Part shown: positions 23,775-33,123 of the stretch, one piece after another | Numbering within the stretch: position 1 is the stretch's first letter | Layout: every line of letters begins with the position of its first letter | Assembly: GCA_048526005.1 (NCBI GenBank) | Contig: DBFVEH010000005.1 | Span: 1-64,000 of the forward strand | DNA: 64,000 nucleotides | Direction of reading: 5' to 3' | From: QALR01 sp900552255 | GTDB taxonomy: Bacteria > Bacillota > Clostridia > Oscillospirales > CAG-272 | The notes under the pieces: model-generated | What the model was told of the DNA's origin: nothing | Seen by the model: only the letters and a program-made list of their open reading frames with translations | Database searches by the model: none | Program-made: the position numbers and the translations under genes

Positions 23775-26270
23775 TTATCGTTCCGTGAGGTCTACCTCTG
23801 TGACCTCCTTGGTCGTCAGGTTGATACGGACGGTTTTGATTTCATAGCCGGAAAGCTCAAATTCACGGCTGAATGCAATCGAGGGGAGCGCCAGCGTGGT
23901 CTTTCTGCTGTCCGCCGTCGGATTGAAGAGCCGGATGACGGAATCCTCTCCGATTTCCGCCTTCTTGAATACGGAAAGCGTGATCACATCGTCGGACAGT
24001 ACGGCGAATGGTTGAATGGTGTTTTCCTTCTCGGGCGCGCAGCCGATCGGGAAGAAGGAGAGCGCCATGGGTTTTTCCGCGATGGCAGCGGCTTCTCTTT
24101 CGATGTGTGCGAGCCGCTCGGAGAGGGCGCCTGCCGTGAAATGAAACTCATAATCGTGTTCGCCCTGGTCGATGAACGGGGAGAAGCGGTCCTGTTCCAT
24201 GATATACGGCTTGCGCACGGAGAAATCGCTCTTTCCGGCGGCATAGCCGGGAGAACGCAGCATCGTGATGCGCAGCTCGCCGTCCTTGCAGTCGGAGCCG
24301 TAGGTTCCGTCGTTGACGACGGTGAGCGCGTTTTTGCCGTCGGAGATGAGATTCCACTTTTGGCTGACCATTTCGTCGCCGTTTGTGAGCAGCTTTTCGC
24401 TTCCGTAGGCGGTCTGGCCGATGAAAAGCTTGTCGAACGCAGTGGGAACGGAAAGCTTTAACATGGTCATTTTCTCATTCCAGTATACCTTGTCGCAGAT
24501 TTTGAGGTCTGTTCCGGTTTTCGGCAGATAGTAGCGGCGGCAGAGGAAGGAATCGGCATAGGAGAATACCGCCTCCACAATGGTACGCACGGGACCGTCC
24601 TCGATGATGCGCACGGAAGGAAGCACATCGCCGCAGGTGACGCCGGAGAATTTGGTTCCCTCTTCGGGGCTCATCAGCGTGAACTCGCCCTTGATTTCAC
24701 GGAAGGCCTTTTCCTTATGTGCCCACGAGTTTTCGTCGTCGCACATGGCGAGCGGACGGAAAGCGTTTTCTCCCACCGCAGAAATGCCGTTTATAAGGCA
24801 CCGGTCGACAAGCCCCGTGCTTCTGTTGATTCTGATTTCAAGGCTGTCCGTTTTGAAGTCGATATACGCACCGTCGGGCAAAGCATTCGGCTCAGGCGTC
24901 GGAATCAGCTCGATGCGCACGTCGAAGCGCTTCATCTGACCGGGCGCGAGCTTGGCCGTAAAGACAGAGCGCTTGCGCCAGTCCACATTAAAATTAGAAA
25001 ACTCATGCTCGCACTGAGACGGAATGATCTTGCCGTTTTCGTAGACGACAGGATTTGCGAACAGCGCCGGATTCTTGTTTTGATCGGGAAGCTGGTATTC
25101 CGCCTCGACGGTTTCCTCTATCTCATAAGGGTGCGGATTGTAAACAAAGACAGGGATGGTCCCGTCCTCCGCCTTTCTTTTATCGGAGCACAGCGCGAGG
25201 AATGCGCGGATTTTGATGTTTTTCAGTTCTGTCAGTCCATGTCCCGCAAGCGCGATGGAATATTCCTCGACCGGCTGAATGGAGGAGCCGGGCAGAATGT
25301 CGTGGAATTCGAGCATCATAAGGTCCTTAGCTGCCGCCTTGATTTTGTCTGCGGGATAGTCCATGACGCCCGCCATCATGGCGTGCGCTGCCATTTTTTC
25401 CGTCATATAGAGCTCGTTCTCAAGCTGACGATGCAGCTTCTTGATGCGCATCTGGGTGGTATAGCAGCCGGTATAGCGCGGATTCATAAGGCCGTCGTAA
25501 TCGGGCAGAGCTTCCGTTTTTTGCAGTTCCTCAAAATAGGCCTCGGGCGTGGAATGGATCAGCTTGAATTCCTTTTCCGCTTTGCCGAGCTCCTTGATTT
25601 TTTCATAGTCGATCCGGGACGGACCGCCGCCGTGATCGCCGATGCCCCAAAGCACGAGGCCGACGGATTTGCCGCGGTTTTTCTCCATCCAGCCTTTGAT
25701 TTTTTCATCCGCCTCGCCCCTGTGGGATTCATAGGAGTTGTAGGCTCTGTGGCAGGCGATTTTGCTTCCGTCAAACCCCACCCAGTTGAAGTCCTCGGCG
25801 GGGAGGTCCAGCATATCCGGCTCCGGACGGCAGAAGATATAGGAATCGTATCCGGCGTGCTTCATGATGTCGACAAGGCCGCGCGTATGGCCGAATGAGT
25901 CGAAGTTGATGACGGTTTTCGGTTCGACGCCGAATTTTTCGAGAAAATAATATTTGCCGGCAAGGATCTGGCGCACAAAGCTCTCGCCTGCGGGCAGATT
26001 GCAGTCCGGCTGGAGATACCAGCCGCCCATGATGTGCCACCGTCCCTTTTTGACGAGCTTTTGAATGCGCCCGAAAAGCGCGGGATCATTTTCCTCCACC
26101 CATTCGTAAAGCATCGCTTCGTTGTGGCAGAAAATGAAACCCTTGTAATCCTCGCAGAAATCCGCCGCGACGCGGAAAGTGGAAAGCGTCTCCGCCACAC
26201 CCTCCTCGATCTCCCAAAGCCAGACGGGGTCGATATGTGCGTTGCAGATCAGATGAAGATTTTTTTTCAT
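23775..26270 (-). CDS. GH38-family alpha-mannosidase
   Basis: 831 residues from ATG at 26270 (AAAGGATTT upstream; the longer reading is not needed). Metal ligands His12 and Asp14 (NAHIDPVWLW), the catalytic Asp89 (QPDCNLPAGES) and a later His in LEFHDILPG are all present, the zinc-dependent GH38 pattern. The C-terminal two thirds are the usual beta domains. No signal peptide, so it works in the cytoplasm on imported mannosides. It stands alone with no transporter beside it. Confidence 0.9.
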   Translation of the reverse strand: MKKNLHLICNAHIDPVWLWEIEEGVAETLSTFRVAADFCEDYKGFIFCHNEAMLYEWVEENDPALFGRIQKLVKKGRWHIMGGWYLQPDCNLPAGESFVRQILAGKYYFLEKFGVEPKTVINFDSFGHTRGLVDIMKHAGYDSYIFCRPEPDMLDLPAEDFNWVGFDGSKIACHRAYNSYESHRGEADEKIKGWMEKNRGKSVGLVLWGIGDHGGGPSRIDYEKIKELGKAEKEFKLIHSTPEAYFEELQKTEALPDYDGLMNPRYTGCYTTQMRIKKLHRQLENELYMTEKMAAHAMMAGVMDYPADKIKAAAKDLMMLEFHDILPGSSIQPVEEYSIALAGHGLTELKNIKIRAFLALCSDKRKAEDGTIPVFVYNPHPYEIEETVEAEYQLPDQNKNPALFANPVVYENGKIIPSQCEHEFSNFNVDWRKRSVFTAKLAPGQMKRFDVRIELIPTPEPNALPDGAYIDFKTDSLEIRINRSTGLVDRCLINGISAVGENAFRPLAMCDDENSWAHKEKAFREIKGEFTLMSPEEGTKFSGVTCGDVLPSVRIIEDGPVRTIVEAVFSYADSFLCRRYYLPKTGTDLKICDKVYWNEKMTMLKLSVPTAFDKLFIGQTAYGSEKLLTNGDEMVSQKWNLISDGKNALTVVNDGTYGSDCKDGELRITMLRSPGYAAGKSDFSVRKPYIMEQDRFSPFIDQGEHDYEFHFTAGALSERLAHIEREAAAIAEKPMALSFFPIGCAPEKENTIQPFAVLSDDVITLSVFKKAEIGEDSVIRLFNPTADSRKTTLALPSIAFSREFELSGYEIKTVRINLTTKEVTEVDLTER

Positions 26271-26455
26271 ATCATGAAATCCTTTCTTTTGCAGTCGTTT
26301 ACACGGAAATTCTATCATAAAAAACGGAGATGCACAAGATATTCATGAAAATTTTGTAACGATTTTCACAAATCTCTATACAGCCGCCGGATTTTGTGAT
26401 AAACTATATAAAGTTGAATATCGCTTTTGACAGGAAGGGAAGGTTTTGGAGAGAG

Positions 26456-27025
26456 ATGCCTTTTATGCTCAGGGATAAAACGGATATCAAGATTTTTATC
26501 CTGTATCTTCTCATGCATATAGAACGTCCGGTGGATTTTGCAACCTTGCACGACATCGTGGTTCAGGACGATTTTGTCGGACAATTCGATTTCATGGACT
26601 GTTTTTATGAGCTTTGCGAGACCGAAGCGATCGCGAAATTTGAAAAGGACGGCAAGGAATTTTATACGATTACCGCGAAGGGCAGATCCGCGACGGAAAC
26701 GCTGCAAAGCGACCTTCTGCGTCCGATTCGCGAGCGGGCGCTGCGCTCCGCTCTGCGGCTTCTGTCTTTCCGCGATACCGGCGCCAAGCGGCATAGCGAG
26801 GTCGTTCCTTTGGAAAACGGCAAATTCCGGCTCGACTGCGAATGCAGCGACAGCGACGGCGTGTTCATGAAAACCTCCGTCGCGGTGGATACAAAACGCC
26901 AGGCAGAGCTTATGAAATACAATTTTGACGACAGAGCGGAGCTTGTCTACCGCGGGATTTTGAGCCTCCTTTCGGGGGATATGAATTACCTTGCGGATTC
27001 ATGGGCATCCGATGGAGAAGAATGA
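26456..27025 (+). CDS. DUF4364-family protein, winged-helix type
   Basis: 189 residues from ATG 26456 (GGAGAGAG upstream). MLRDKTDIKIFILYLLMHIERPVDF and TLHDIVVQDDFVGQFDFMDCFYELCETEAIAKF are a DUF4364 start that looks like a winged helix, followed by a beta-rich end (FRLDCECSDSDGVFMKTSVAVD). Found widely in clostridia; probably a regulator, but its target is unknown. The next gene begins 31 bases on. Confidence 0.75.
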   Translation: MPFMLRDKTDIKIFILYLLMHIERPVDFATLHDIVVQDDFVGQFDFMDCFYELCETEAIAKFEKDGKEFYTITAKGRSATETLQSDLLRPIRERALRSALRLLSFRDTGAKRHSEVVPLENGKFRLDCECSDSDGVFMKTSVAVDTKRQAELMKYNFDDRAELVYRGILSLLSGDMNYLADSWASDGEE

Positions 27026-27056
27026 TTTCAGGGAAAGAGAATGGGGAAAGTGAAAA

Positions 27057-28052
27057 TTGAGAGAATTTGACGAGCATGGCGAGCCGATAAAGCCGCCGAA
27101 AAAAAAGAAGTTCAACTTCTTTATGAATTATGACAAGGACGGAAAGGGCGTCGAAAAGGAAGATATCATCACGGATTATAATTTCGTAAACTTTTTCAAG
27201 CTGTATTTCCGGAAATTCACAAGACTTGTTTGGGTAAACGCGCTTTATATTATTGGGAATTTTCCGGTCTTTTTTCTGCTTCTTGCGCTCAGCGGATATT
27301 TCAGCCTTGCGGGCACCTCGCCGGCAAGCGAAATGTTTCCGGTGGTCAACGGGATCCGTGTCGCCGCGGGCAGCTTTTCTCCGTCGGTGCCGGCGCTCTT
27401 CGGCATACACGGCGGAATGGCCACGGTCTATGCGCCGACGGCTGTGACCTATGTTCTTTATGGCCTTGCCGCGCTTTTTGCCGTGACTTTCGGACCGGTG
27501 AACGCCGCCTGCACCTATATCGTCAAGAACCTTGTCAAGGGGGAGCCGGTTTTTCTGTGGCAGGATTTCAAATCGACGATCAAAACGAGCTGGAAGCAGT
27601 CTCTGCCGCTGGGGATCCTCGATCTTCTGATGATCGGGATGAGCAGCTGGTCGCTTTATAACTATTATTTCAATTATTCGCGGTATTTTATCCTATTTTA
27701 CTGTATGCTGCTTGTGATCATGCTGTATTCGTTCATGCGCTTTTATATGTATACGATCATGGTGACGTTCGATCTCAGCCTGCCGAAAATCATCAAAAAC
27801 GCGGCGATCTTCTCGCTTCTCGGCTTTGGACGGAATTTTGTCATGTTCCTTGGAATCGTCATGCTGGCGCTTGTGACGTTCAGCCTTGCTACGCTTTATT
27901 TCCCGCTCGGCGTGATCATCGTGTTCATGATCCTGTTCTCGACCTGTGCGTATATGGGTATGTACGCAGCATATCCGAAAATCAAAAAGTTCATGATCGA
28001 TCCGTATTATCCCGAAAACGGAAATGAGGAGCTCGAATCGGAATCCAACTGA
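27057..28052 (+). CDS. YesL-family (DUF624) membrane protein
   Basis: 331 residues from TTG 27057 (GGGGAAAG upstream). A Lys-rich soluble start, then about six membrane segments (near 65-85, 132-155, 195-215, 220-242, 262-282, 285-310). The block LVWVNALYIIGNFPVFFLLLAL and GPVNAACTYIVKNLVKGEPVFLWQDF are the conserved YesL signature. YesL-type proteins are usually near sugar-uptake genes, but none are beside it here. Confidence 0.85.
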   Translation: MREFDEHGEPIKPPKKKKFNFFMNYDKDGKGVEKEDIITDYNFVNFFKLYFRKFTRLVWVNALYIIGNFPVFFLLLALSGYFSLAGTSPASEMFPVVNGIRVAAGSFSPSVPALFGIHGGMATVYAPTAVTYVLYGLAALFAVTFGPVNAACTYIVKNLVKGEPVFLWQDFKSTIKTSWKQSLPLGILDLLMIGMSSWSLYNYYFNYSRYFILFYCMLLVIMLYSFMRFYMYTIMVTFDLSLPKIIKNAAIFSLLGFGRNFVMFLGIVMLALVTFSLATLYFPLGVIIVFMILFSTCAYMGMYAAYPKIKKFMIDPYYPENGNEELESESN

Positions 28053-28060
28053 ATAGAACG

Positions 28061-28097
28061 GCCGCCTTTCGTAAAAACTATATGTTCGAGAGGCGGC
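28061..28097 (+). terminator. Terminator after the YesL-like gene
   Basis: GCCGCCTTTC (28061-28070) pairs with GAGAGGCGGC (28088-28097), followed by TTTGCTTT. Confidence 0.7.
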
Positions 28098-28143
28098 TTT
28101 GCTTTGGAACGGAAAAGGCCGCCGGATGAAAGGTGGTTTTTCT

Positions 28144-29040
28144 ATGTTTGAGATCAGAACCGATCTTGCGGAGGAGCTTCGCAGTCATGCGATGGCGGCG
28201 GACGCAAAATCGTCTGCGGGGGAGATCGACGGCGTGCTCTATCAGGAGACGGAAAAGGACGGCGTCAGGATCAGCACGATCGATATCATAAACGAGGACG
28301 GCGAAAAAAAGCTCGGGAAAAAACGGGGACGGTATATCACGATATCCTATCCCACCGCGTCAGGGCTCGGATATTCCGATTTCATCGGCCTTTGCGATAT
28401 CCTCGCCGAGAAGCTGCGCGCGGTCTGCGGGGATGTCTCCCGTATCCTCGTGTGCGGTCTTGGAAACCGTGAGCTTGCCGCGGACGCCGTCGGCGTCATT
28501 GCGGTGGAAAATGTTCTTGTTACGCACCATATCCGGGAAAGCGATGAGGAGCTGTTCGCTTCCAGCGGTTTTTTTGATATTTCCGCTATTTCTCCGGGCG
28601 TTATGGCGAAAACCGGGATGGAATCCGCCGACGTTGTAAAGGGCGTCGTGGAACGGCTCCGTCCGGACGTCGTGATCGCGGTTGATTCTCTCGCCGCGAG
28701 AGAGGCGGCAAGGCTGGCGCGGACGATCCAGCTTTCGGATACGGGGATCTCTCCCGGCGCCGGCGTCGGCAACCGGCGCGCAGCCTTTGATAAGGATTAT
28801 ATCGGCGTTCCCGTGATCGCGGTCGGCGTGCCGACCGTGGTCGATACCGCGACGCTTGTGCATGACGCGCTCGCGGGACAGGAGCTCCGCGAGGAGACGC
28901 TCGCGAGCTTATCCGGACTGTTTGTTTCGCCGAAGGAAATCGATGTGATCGCCGAAAATGTGGGAAAGATCATCGGTTACGCGATCAACCGTGCGTTTCA
29001 CGGAGATTTTTCCTATGAGGAAATGGCGATGATGGCATAA
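28144..29040 (+). CDS. gpr: GPR endopeptidase, spore germination protease
   Basis: 298 residues from ATG 28144 (AAAGGTGG upstream). This protease degrades small acid-soluble spore proteins on germination. Hallmarks: an N-terminal EIRTDLAEE (the region cleaved to activate the zymogen is near the start), ILVCGLGNRELAADAVG, VLVTHHIRESDEE, SPGVMAKTGMESADVVKGVV and GISPGAGVGNRR, with the VAVDSLAARE strand. Its presence marks the organism as an endospore former. Confidence 0.95.
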   Translation: MFEIRTDLAEELRSHAMAADAKSSAGEIDGVLYQETEKDGVRISTIDIINEDGEKKLGKKRGRYITISYPTASGLGYSDFIGLCDILAEKLRAVCGDVSRILVCGLGNRELAADAVGVIAVENVLVTHHIRESDEELFASSGFFDISAISPGVMAKTGMESADVVKGVVERLRPDVVIAVDSLAAREAARLARTIQLSDTGISPGAGVGNRRAAFDKDYIGVPVIAVGVPTVVDTATLVHDALAGQELREETLASLSGLFVSPKEIDVIAENVGKIIGYAINRAFHGDFSYEEMAMMA

Positions 29041-29066
29041 AGCGCGGATTCGGCAAATATATATAT

Positions 29067-29098
29067 AGCGGCGGACGATTCCGCCGCTTTGTTATTTT
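29067..29098 (+). terminator. Terminator after gpr
   Basis: AGCGGCGGA (29067-29075) and TCCGCCGCT (29080-29088) form a perfect stem with a CGAT loop; a T-rich tail follows. Confidence 0.85.
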
Positions 29099-29158
29099 TT
29101 GCTGAAAGAATCAGGCGTGTCCCGATTCGGGAAACGCGTCCTGCTGTCGGAGGTTATG

Positions 29159-30187
29159 ATGAATCGCAATTTACCAGTTCCGGTCGGGGAAACGATGTCC
29201 CCGTACATAAAAAGGAGAAAACGCAGGGAGATGCGTTCGCTTACCCGTTTTCTCGCTTTGCTTCTTGCAGTCGTGCTGCTTGCCGCACTTGTGTTTTGCT
29301 TAGGCAAGCTCGGCGTCTTTTCCTTCCTCGGCGCGTGGTTCGGCGCGCCCGCGGAAACGACGGGCGGCACAACGGAGGATACGACGCCCGGGGAGACGAC
29401 AACCGGTCTCTATGATTTTGATTATGAGAAGCTTTCCGAGGGAGCGTTTGCCATCGTTCCATGCGACCTCAGCGCGAGGGCTGCCGGCGTGCTTTTTGAC
29501 AACCGGACGGATTATGTGCCCGAAGCGATCGTTCCGCGCGCGCTTTCCACAGTAACGGGGGATAAGGTGACGGTGCTCGTAATCAACACCCATCCGTATG
29601 AAGCGTACTCCGAAGAGGCTTCCTACGAGTATACGGACGGCTCATATGTCAATTCCGAGGACAGAGAAAAGACCGTTGCCGCCGTCGCGGACGCCTTTAT
29701 CGCCTCGCTTGCCAAAAACGGCGTCCAAGCGGTCTATGTGGAGGTGCCCACGACGTCCGGGAGAAATTCCTATACGGCGGCTTATGAGGCGCTGACGAAT
29801 GCGCTTGAAGAATATCCCGACGTCATGTATATCGTGGACATTCACCGCGATATTCTGCTTGATGAAGAGGGAAATATGCTGAGACCCGTCACCTATGGAG
29901 TCGACGGCGCGATGGCGCAGATGCGTCTCGTTGTCGGAACGGACGCGGACGGCGCCGCCTATGAGGATTGGGAGAGCGGCGCTGCGGCGAGCCTTTTTCT
30001 TGCGGAGAGGATGACGGCGGCCTATCCGTCGCTTATGATGCCGACCGAGATTTCGACTTCAAGGCTCAATCAGCATCTGCCGGTTACCGTTTTTACAGCG
30101 GAAATCGGAGCTTGCGGAAACCGTTTGGACGAGGCGATAAGGACCGCGGAGGCTTTCGGCGCGGTGCTTGCGGCCGCGATAAAATGA
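29159..30187 (+). CDS. spoIIP: Stage II sporulation protein P
   Basis: 342 residues from ATG 29159 (CGGAGG six bases upstream; ATG 29156 is too close). SpoIIP cleaves stem peptides in septal peptidoglycan during engulfment. A basic start and one membrane segment (near residues 30-50) lead to a Thr-rich linker and the amidase domain with VLVINTHPYEAYS (first zinc His), NGVQAVYVEVPTTSGRNSY, VMYIVDIHRDI (second His) and FTAEIGACGN (catalytic Glu). Found just downstream of gpr, as in other clostridia. Confidence 0.93.
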   Translation: MNRNLPVPVGETMSPYIKRRKRREMRSLTRFLALLLAVVLLAALVFCLGKLGVFSFLGAWFGAPAETTGGTTEDTTPGETTTGLYDFDYEKLSEGAFAIVPCDLSARAAGVLFDNRTDYVPEAIVPRALSTVTGDKVTVLVINTHPYEAYSEEASYEYTDGSYVNSEDREKTVAAVADAFIASLAKNGVQAVYVEVPTTSGRNSYTAAYEALTNALEEYPDVMYIVDIHRDILLDEEGNMLRPVTYGVDGAMAQMRLVVGTDADGAAYEDWESGAAASLFLAERMTAAYPSLMMPTEISTSRLNQHLPVTVFTAEIGACGNRLDEAIRTAEAFGAVLAAAIK

Positions 30188-30260
30188 TAAGACAGCCTTT
30201 CCGTTTCGGAGAGACGCTGCTTTGTGACATATCCTTTCCAAATCTTGCAGACATAAAAGA

Positions 30261-30286
30261 AAAAAGCCGCCATATGGCGGCTTTTT
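30261..30286 (+). terminator. Bidirectional terminator
   Basis: A 26-bp perfect palindrome, AAAAAGCCGCCAT (30261-30273) with ATGGCGGCTTTTT (30274-30286), between the convergent spoIIP and esterase genes. Confidence 0.92.
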
Positions 30287-30289
30287 TCC

Positions 30290-31126
30290 TTATTTTTCGG
30301 AGCGTGTTTCTATCGACTCCATCCAGCGGATGGAATCGGACATCCATGAGGCGATACCCGGAAGCTCGCGTCCCACAAGCGCGCTGCCGAGGGAGGCGCC
30401 GTGGCCGCCTTCCGGATAGATGTGCATTTCATAGGGGATTTTATGGTCGGAAAGCGCCTTGGCGAAGAGCAGGGAATTCTGTACGGGCACGGTGGTGTCG
30501 GGGCAGGTGGACCAAATAAAAGCGGGACAGGTCTTTTCCGATACTCTGTATTCGAGGGACAGCGATTTTCTCGCCTGCTCATCCTCCTTCTTTTCTCCTA
30601 AAATGTTGTCGATAGAGCCGCGGTGCGCGTATTCAAGTCCGGACAGCACGGCGTATGCGAGGATCATGCCGGTCGGACGGTTGTATCCTTTCGGGAAGCC
30701 GAGCATGCTTTCGATCTCTTCGTTGTCCCACATGGTGCCGAGGGAGGCCGCGAGATGACCGCCGGCGGAAAAGCCGATGACAAAGACATAGTCCGGATCG
30801 ATATGAAGCTCCTCCGCGTGGTCGCGGATATATTTCATCGCGGCGGAGGCGTCGATAAGGGGATTCGGCCATACGGGATTGCCCGTGCGGTATACGGAAT
30901 ATCGGAGAACGAACGCGTTGAAGCCCGCCGCGAGATAGGCGTGCGCGATGGGATCGGCTTCTCTGTCGGAGCAGAAGGCATACGCGCCGCCGGGAATAAC
31001 GAGGATCGCCTTTCGTTTTTCGTTGAACGGAAGCTCCGCGGACGTACCGGCGATATATGAAGTAAGCGTGACGTCGGGTTTGTTTTCAAACAGCTCTGTG
31101 ACGGTGATTTTTGTCTGTGTAAGCAT
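30290..31126 (-). CDS. Alpha/beta hydrolase, acetyl-esterase type
   Basis: 278 residues. AILVIPGGAYAFCSDREADPIAHAYLAAGFNAFVLRYSV is the HGG-like oxyanion strand, Ser is in IGFSAGGHLAASLG, Asp in CPDTTVPVQNS and His in EGGHGASLG. This is the carbohydrate-esterase/acetyl-esterase group, cytoplasmic (no signal peptide), which removes acetyl groups from xylo-oligosaccharides or similar. It is transcribed divergently from the lipase gene, with 384 bp between them. Confidence 0.88.
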   Translation of the reverse strand: MLTQTKITVTELFENKPDVTLTSYIAGTSAELPFNEKRKAILVIPGGAYAFCSDREADPIAHAYLAAGFNAFVLRYSVYRTGNPVWPNPLIDASAAMKYIRDHAEELHIDPDYVFVIGFSAGGHLAASLGTMWDNEEIESMLGFPKGYNRPTGMILAYAVLSGLEYAHRGSIDNILGEKKEDEQARKSLSLEYRVSEKTCPAFIWSTCPDTTVPVQNSLLFAKALSDHKIPYEMHIYPEGGHGASLGSALVGRELPGIASWMSDSIRWMESIETRSEK

Positions 31127-31364
31127 AAGTCATCTCCTAAATCGTTCATTTGATTTTCTACCGGTTATTCTATCACAAGAATTCGGTATTTTCAAGAACA
31201 AATGGGAAAAAAGGGGAAGTATCGGAGGCTTTTTCGGATCGCGCTTTTGAGTTTTGCCCGCGTTCTGCAAAAAATCTTATATATGACGATGAAAAACAGG
31301 CAGACCGCAGATCTGTCTATTTTTTTCCCGAACTTTCTTTTTTCATGGAGTCAAAAATCATGCG

Positions 31365-31394
31365 TTGACAAAAAAGATACCGGTATGATATATT
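31365..31394 (+). promoter_or_regulatory. Promoter of the membrane lipase
   Basis: TTGACA (31365-31370), an 18-bp spacer and TATATT (31389-31394), about 115 bases upstream of ATG 31511. The rest of the 31,127-31,510 gap holds no gene I can support. Confidence 0.55.
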
Positions 31395-31510
31395 ATGTGA
31401 AACAAAGAACCTTTGCAGGCCGGCCTATAGCGCAGCGGCTGCAATTGACGGGCGCCTGTCTGTGCGGAACGCTTCTGCGGAAAACGATAAAAGGGGGAAG
31501 TAAAATAAAT

Positions 31511-32836
31511 ATGGAAATCATAATCGAAATATTTCAGCTTCTTTTGCTTTGTTTTCTTCCTAATTCTTATTTGCTGATCGATCGGACAGGCGCCCTTTTT
31601 TTGATTCCGCTGTTCGTGGTTTCGTTTCTCGCGGCAAATGTGGTGACGCTCTTGCCCTGCCGCCGCTTTCCGTCGTCGCGCCTTCGCGTCTGCGACCACG
31701 GCGCCCGCTGCTTAAAGCTGTTTCTTGCTTCCGTCACGGTATCCGCACTGTATCATACCGTTTTGATTGCTTCGCCGATTCCGGTGGGATGGACGACCGT
31801 GCTGTGGAGCGCGCTCGTGTGCATTTTGACGGAGAGCGTTCTCTTTTGGAACGGAATGCTTTGTGTATATTTGGCATCGGTCCAGCTCGGCGTCCGGCAC
31901 CGTGCGGTCGGGTTCCTTTGCGGCTGTGTTCCGATTCTGCATCTGTTTGTTTTGGTGAGGATCATCCGCACGGTATCGGAGGAGGTCGCTTTTGAAACGG
32001 CCTGCGCAAAGCGGGACGACGGACGGCGTGAGGATGAAATATGCCATACCCGTTATCCGATCCTGCTCGTACACGGCGTTTTCTTTCGGGACCGCCGGTT
32101 CCCGAATTATTGGGGAAGGATCCCCGCCTCTCTTATCAAAAACGGAGCGGCGCTTTATTACGGCAACCATCAATCGGCATCCTCGGTAAAGGACAGCGCG
32201 GAGGAGCTTGCCGTCCGTATTCGGGAGATTGCGGAGCAGACGGGATGTGAAAAGCTGAATGTGATTGCGCATTCCAAGGGCGGTTTGGACGTTCGGTATG
32301 CAATAGCCCGTTGCGGTGCGGCGCCTTATATCGCTTCTTTGACGACGATCAATACGCCGCACAGGGGCTGCGAGTTTGCCGATTATCTTTTGGAGAAAAT
32401 TCCGAGGTCTGTGCAGGAAAAGGTTTCGACGGCCTATAACGGCACGATGAAGAAGCTTGGCGACGCCTCTCCCGACTTTATGGCAGCTGTGCGCGATTTG
32501 ACGGCGCAGGCTTGCGCCGAGCGTGACCGGGAGCTCTCGGCACCCGAGGGAATCCTTTGCCAAAGCGTCGGCTCCCGTCTGGATCATGCCGCGGGAGGGA
32601 AATTTCCGCTGAATTTTTCCTATTTGCTTGTCCGGCATTTTGACGGACCGAACGATGGGCTGGTGGCGGAAGCCTCGTTCCGGTGGGGAGAGGCATATAC
32701 CTTTCTCACCGTGAAGGGGAAGCGCGGGATCTCTCATGGAGACATGATCGATCTGAACCGCGAAAACATTCCGGACTTCGACGTGCGGGAGTTTTATGTT
32801 CAGCTCGTCCGCGATTTGAAGGTGCGGGGCTTATAG
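31511..32836 (+). CDS. Membrane protein with a lipase-type alpha/beta hydrolase domain
   Basis: 441 residues from ATG 31511; AAAGGGGGAAG ends 10 bases before it, so the open reading frame further upstream is not used. Four hydrophobic segments (about 2-22, 28-48, 70-90, 95-160) precede a cytoplasmic or surface lipase domain with YPILLVHGVFF (oxyanion), CEKLNVIAHSKGGLDVRYA (Ser in HSKGG), TINTPHRG and DGPNDGLVAEAS with a terminal GISHGDMID His. This is the triacylglycerol-lipase fold (LipA/EstA-like). A membrane-tethered lipase of unknown substrate. Confidence 0.8.
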   Translation: MEIIIEIFQLLLLCFLPNSYLLIDRTGALFLIPLFVVSFLAANVVTLLPCRRFPSSRLRVCDHGARCLKLFLASVTVSALYHTVLIASPIPVGWTTVLWSALVCILTESVLFWNGMLCVYLASVQLGVRHRAVGFLCGCVPILHLFVLVRIIRTVSEEVAFETACAKRDDGRREDEICHTRYPILLVHGVFFRDRRFPNYWGRIPASLIKNGAALYYGNHQSASSVKDSAEELAVRIREIAEQTGCEKLNVIAHSKGGLDVRYAIARCGAAPYIASLTTINTPHRGCEFADYLLEKIPRSVQEKVSTAYNGTMKKLGDASPDFMAAVRDLTAQACAERDRELSAPEGILCQSVGSRLDHAAGGKFPLNFSYLLVRHFDGPNDGLVAEASFRWGEAYTFLTVKGKRGISHGDMIDLNRENIPDFDVREFYVQLVRDLKVRGL

Positions 32837-33031
32837 CGGAAAGCTTTTTCATTCGAGGTACTATATCGGCGTGTGCGGTGGTTTGTGACAAATATGCCGA
32901 TGATTGCCTGTATTTTCGATATTTTGCCGGAAGGATATCACATGCGTTTTCTTCTGTTTTTGTGGAAAAACAAAAATTTTGATAATTTTTAAATCATCTT
33001 TGACAATATTGTTAACTTCTTACGCTGTCGG

Positions 33032-33060
33032 TTGACAGATTCTTTTTGGTGTTATATAAT
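33032..33060 (+). promoter_or_regulatory. Promoter of the leucine-rich-repeat lipoprotein
   Basis: TTGACA (33032-33037), a 17-bp spacer and TATAAT (33055-33060): a perfect sigma-A promoter 64 bases ahead of the start at 33124. Confidence 0.85.
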
Positions 33061-33123
33061 AACTAAAAATGACAAAAGATAAAGATGGATATAGTGATAA
33101 GCTTGTTTGGAGGAATGATTGAA

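Noticed and set aside
24717..25898. A 393-codon plus-strand open frame opposite the GH38 mannosidase
   Set aside because: Antisense shadow; the minus-strand product has all GH38 metal and catalytic residues.
31202..31510. An N-terminal extension of 103 codons for the membrane lipase
   Set aside because: It runs through a promoter and ends before a good ribosome site at 31,496-31,501; the extension has no domain.
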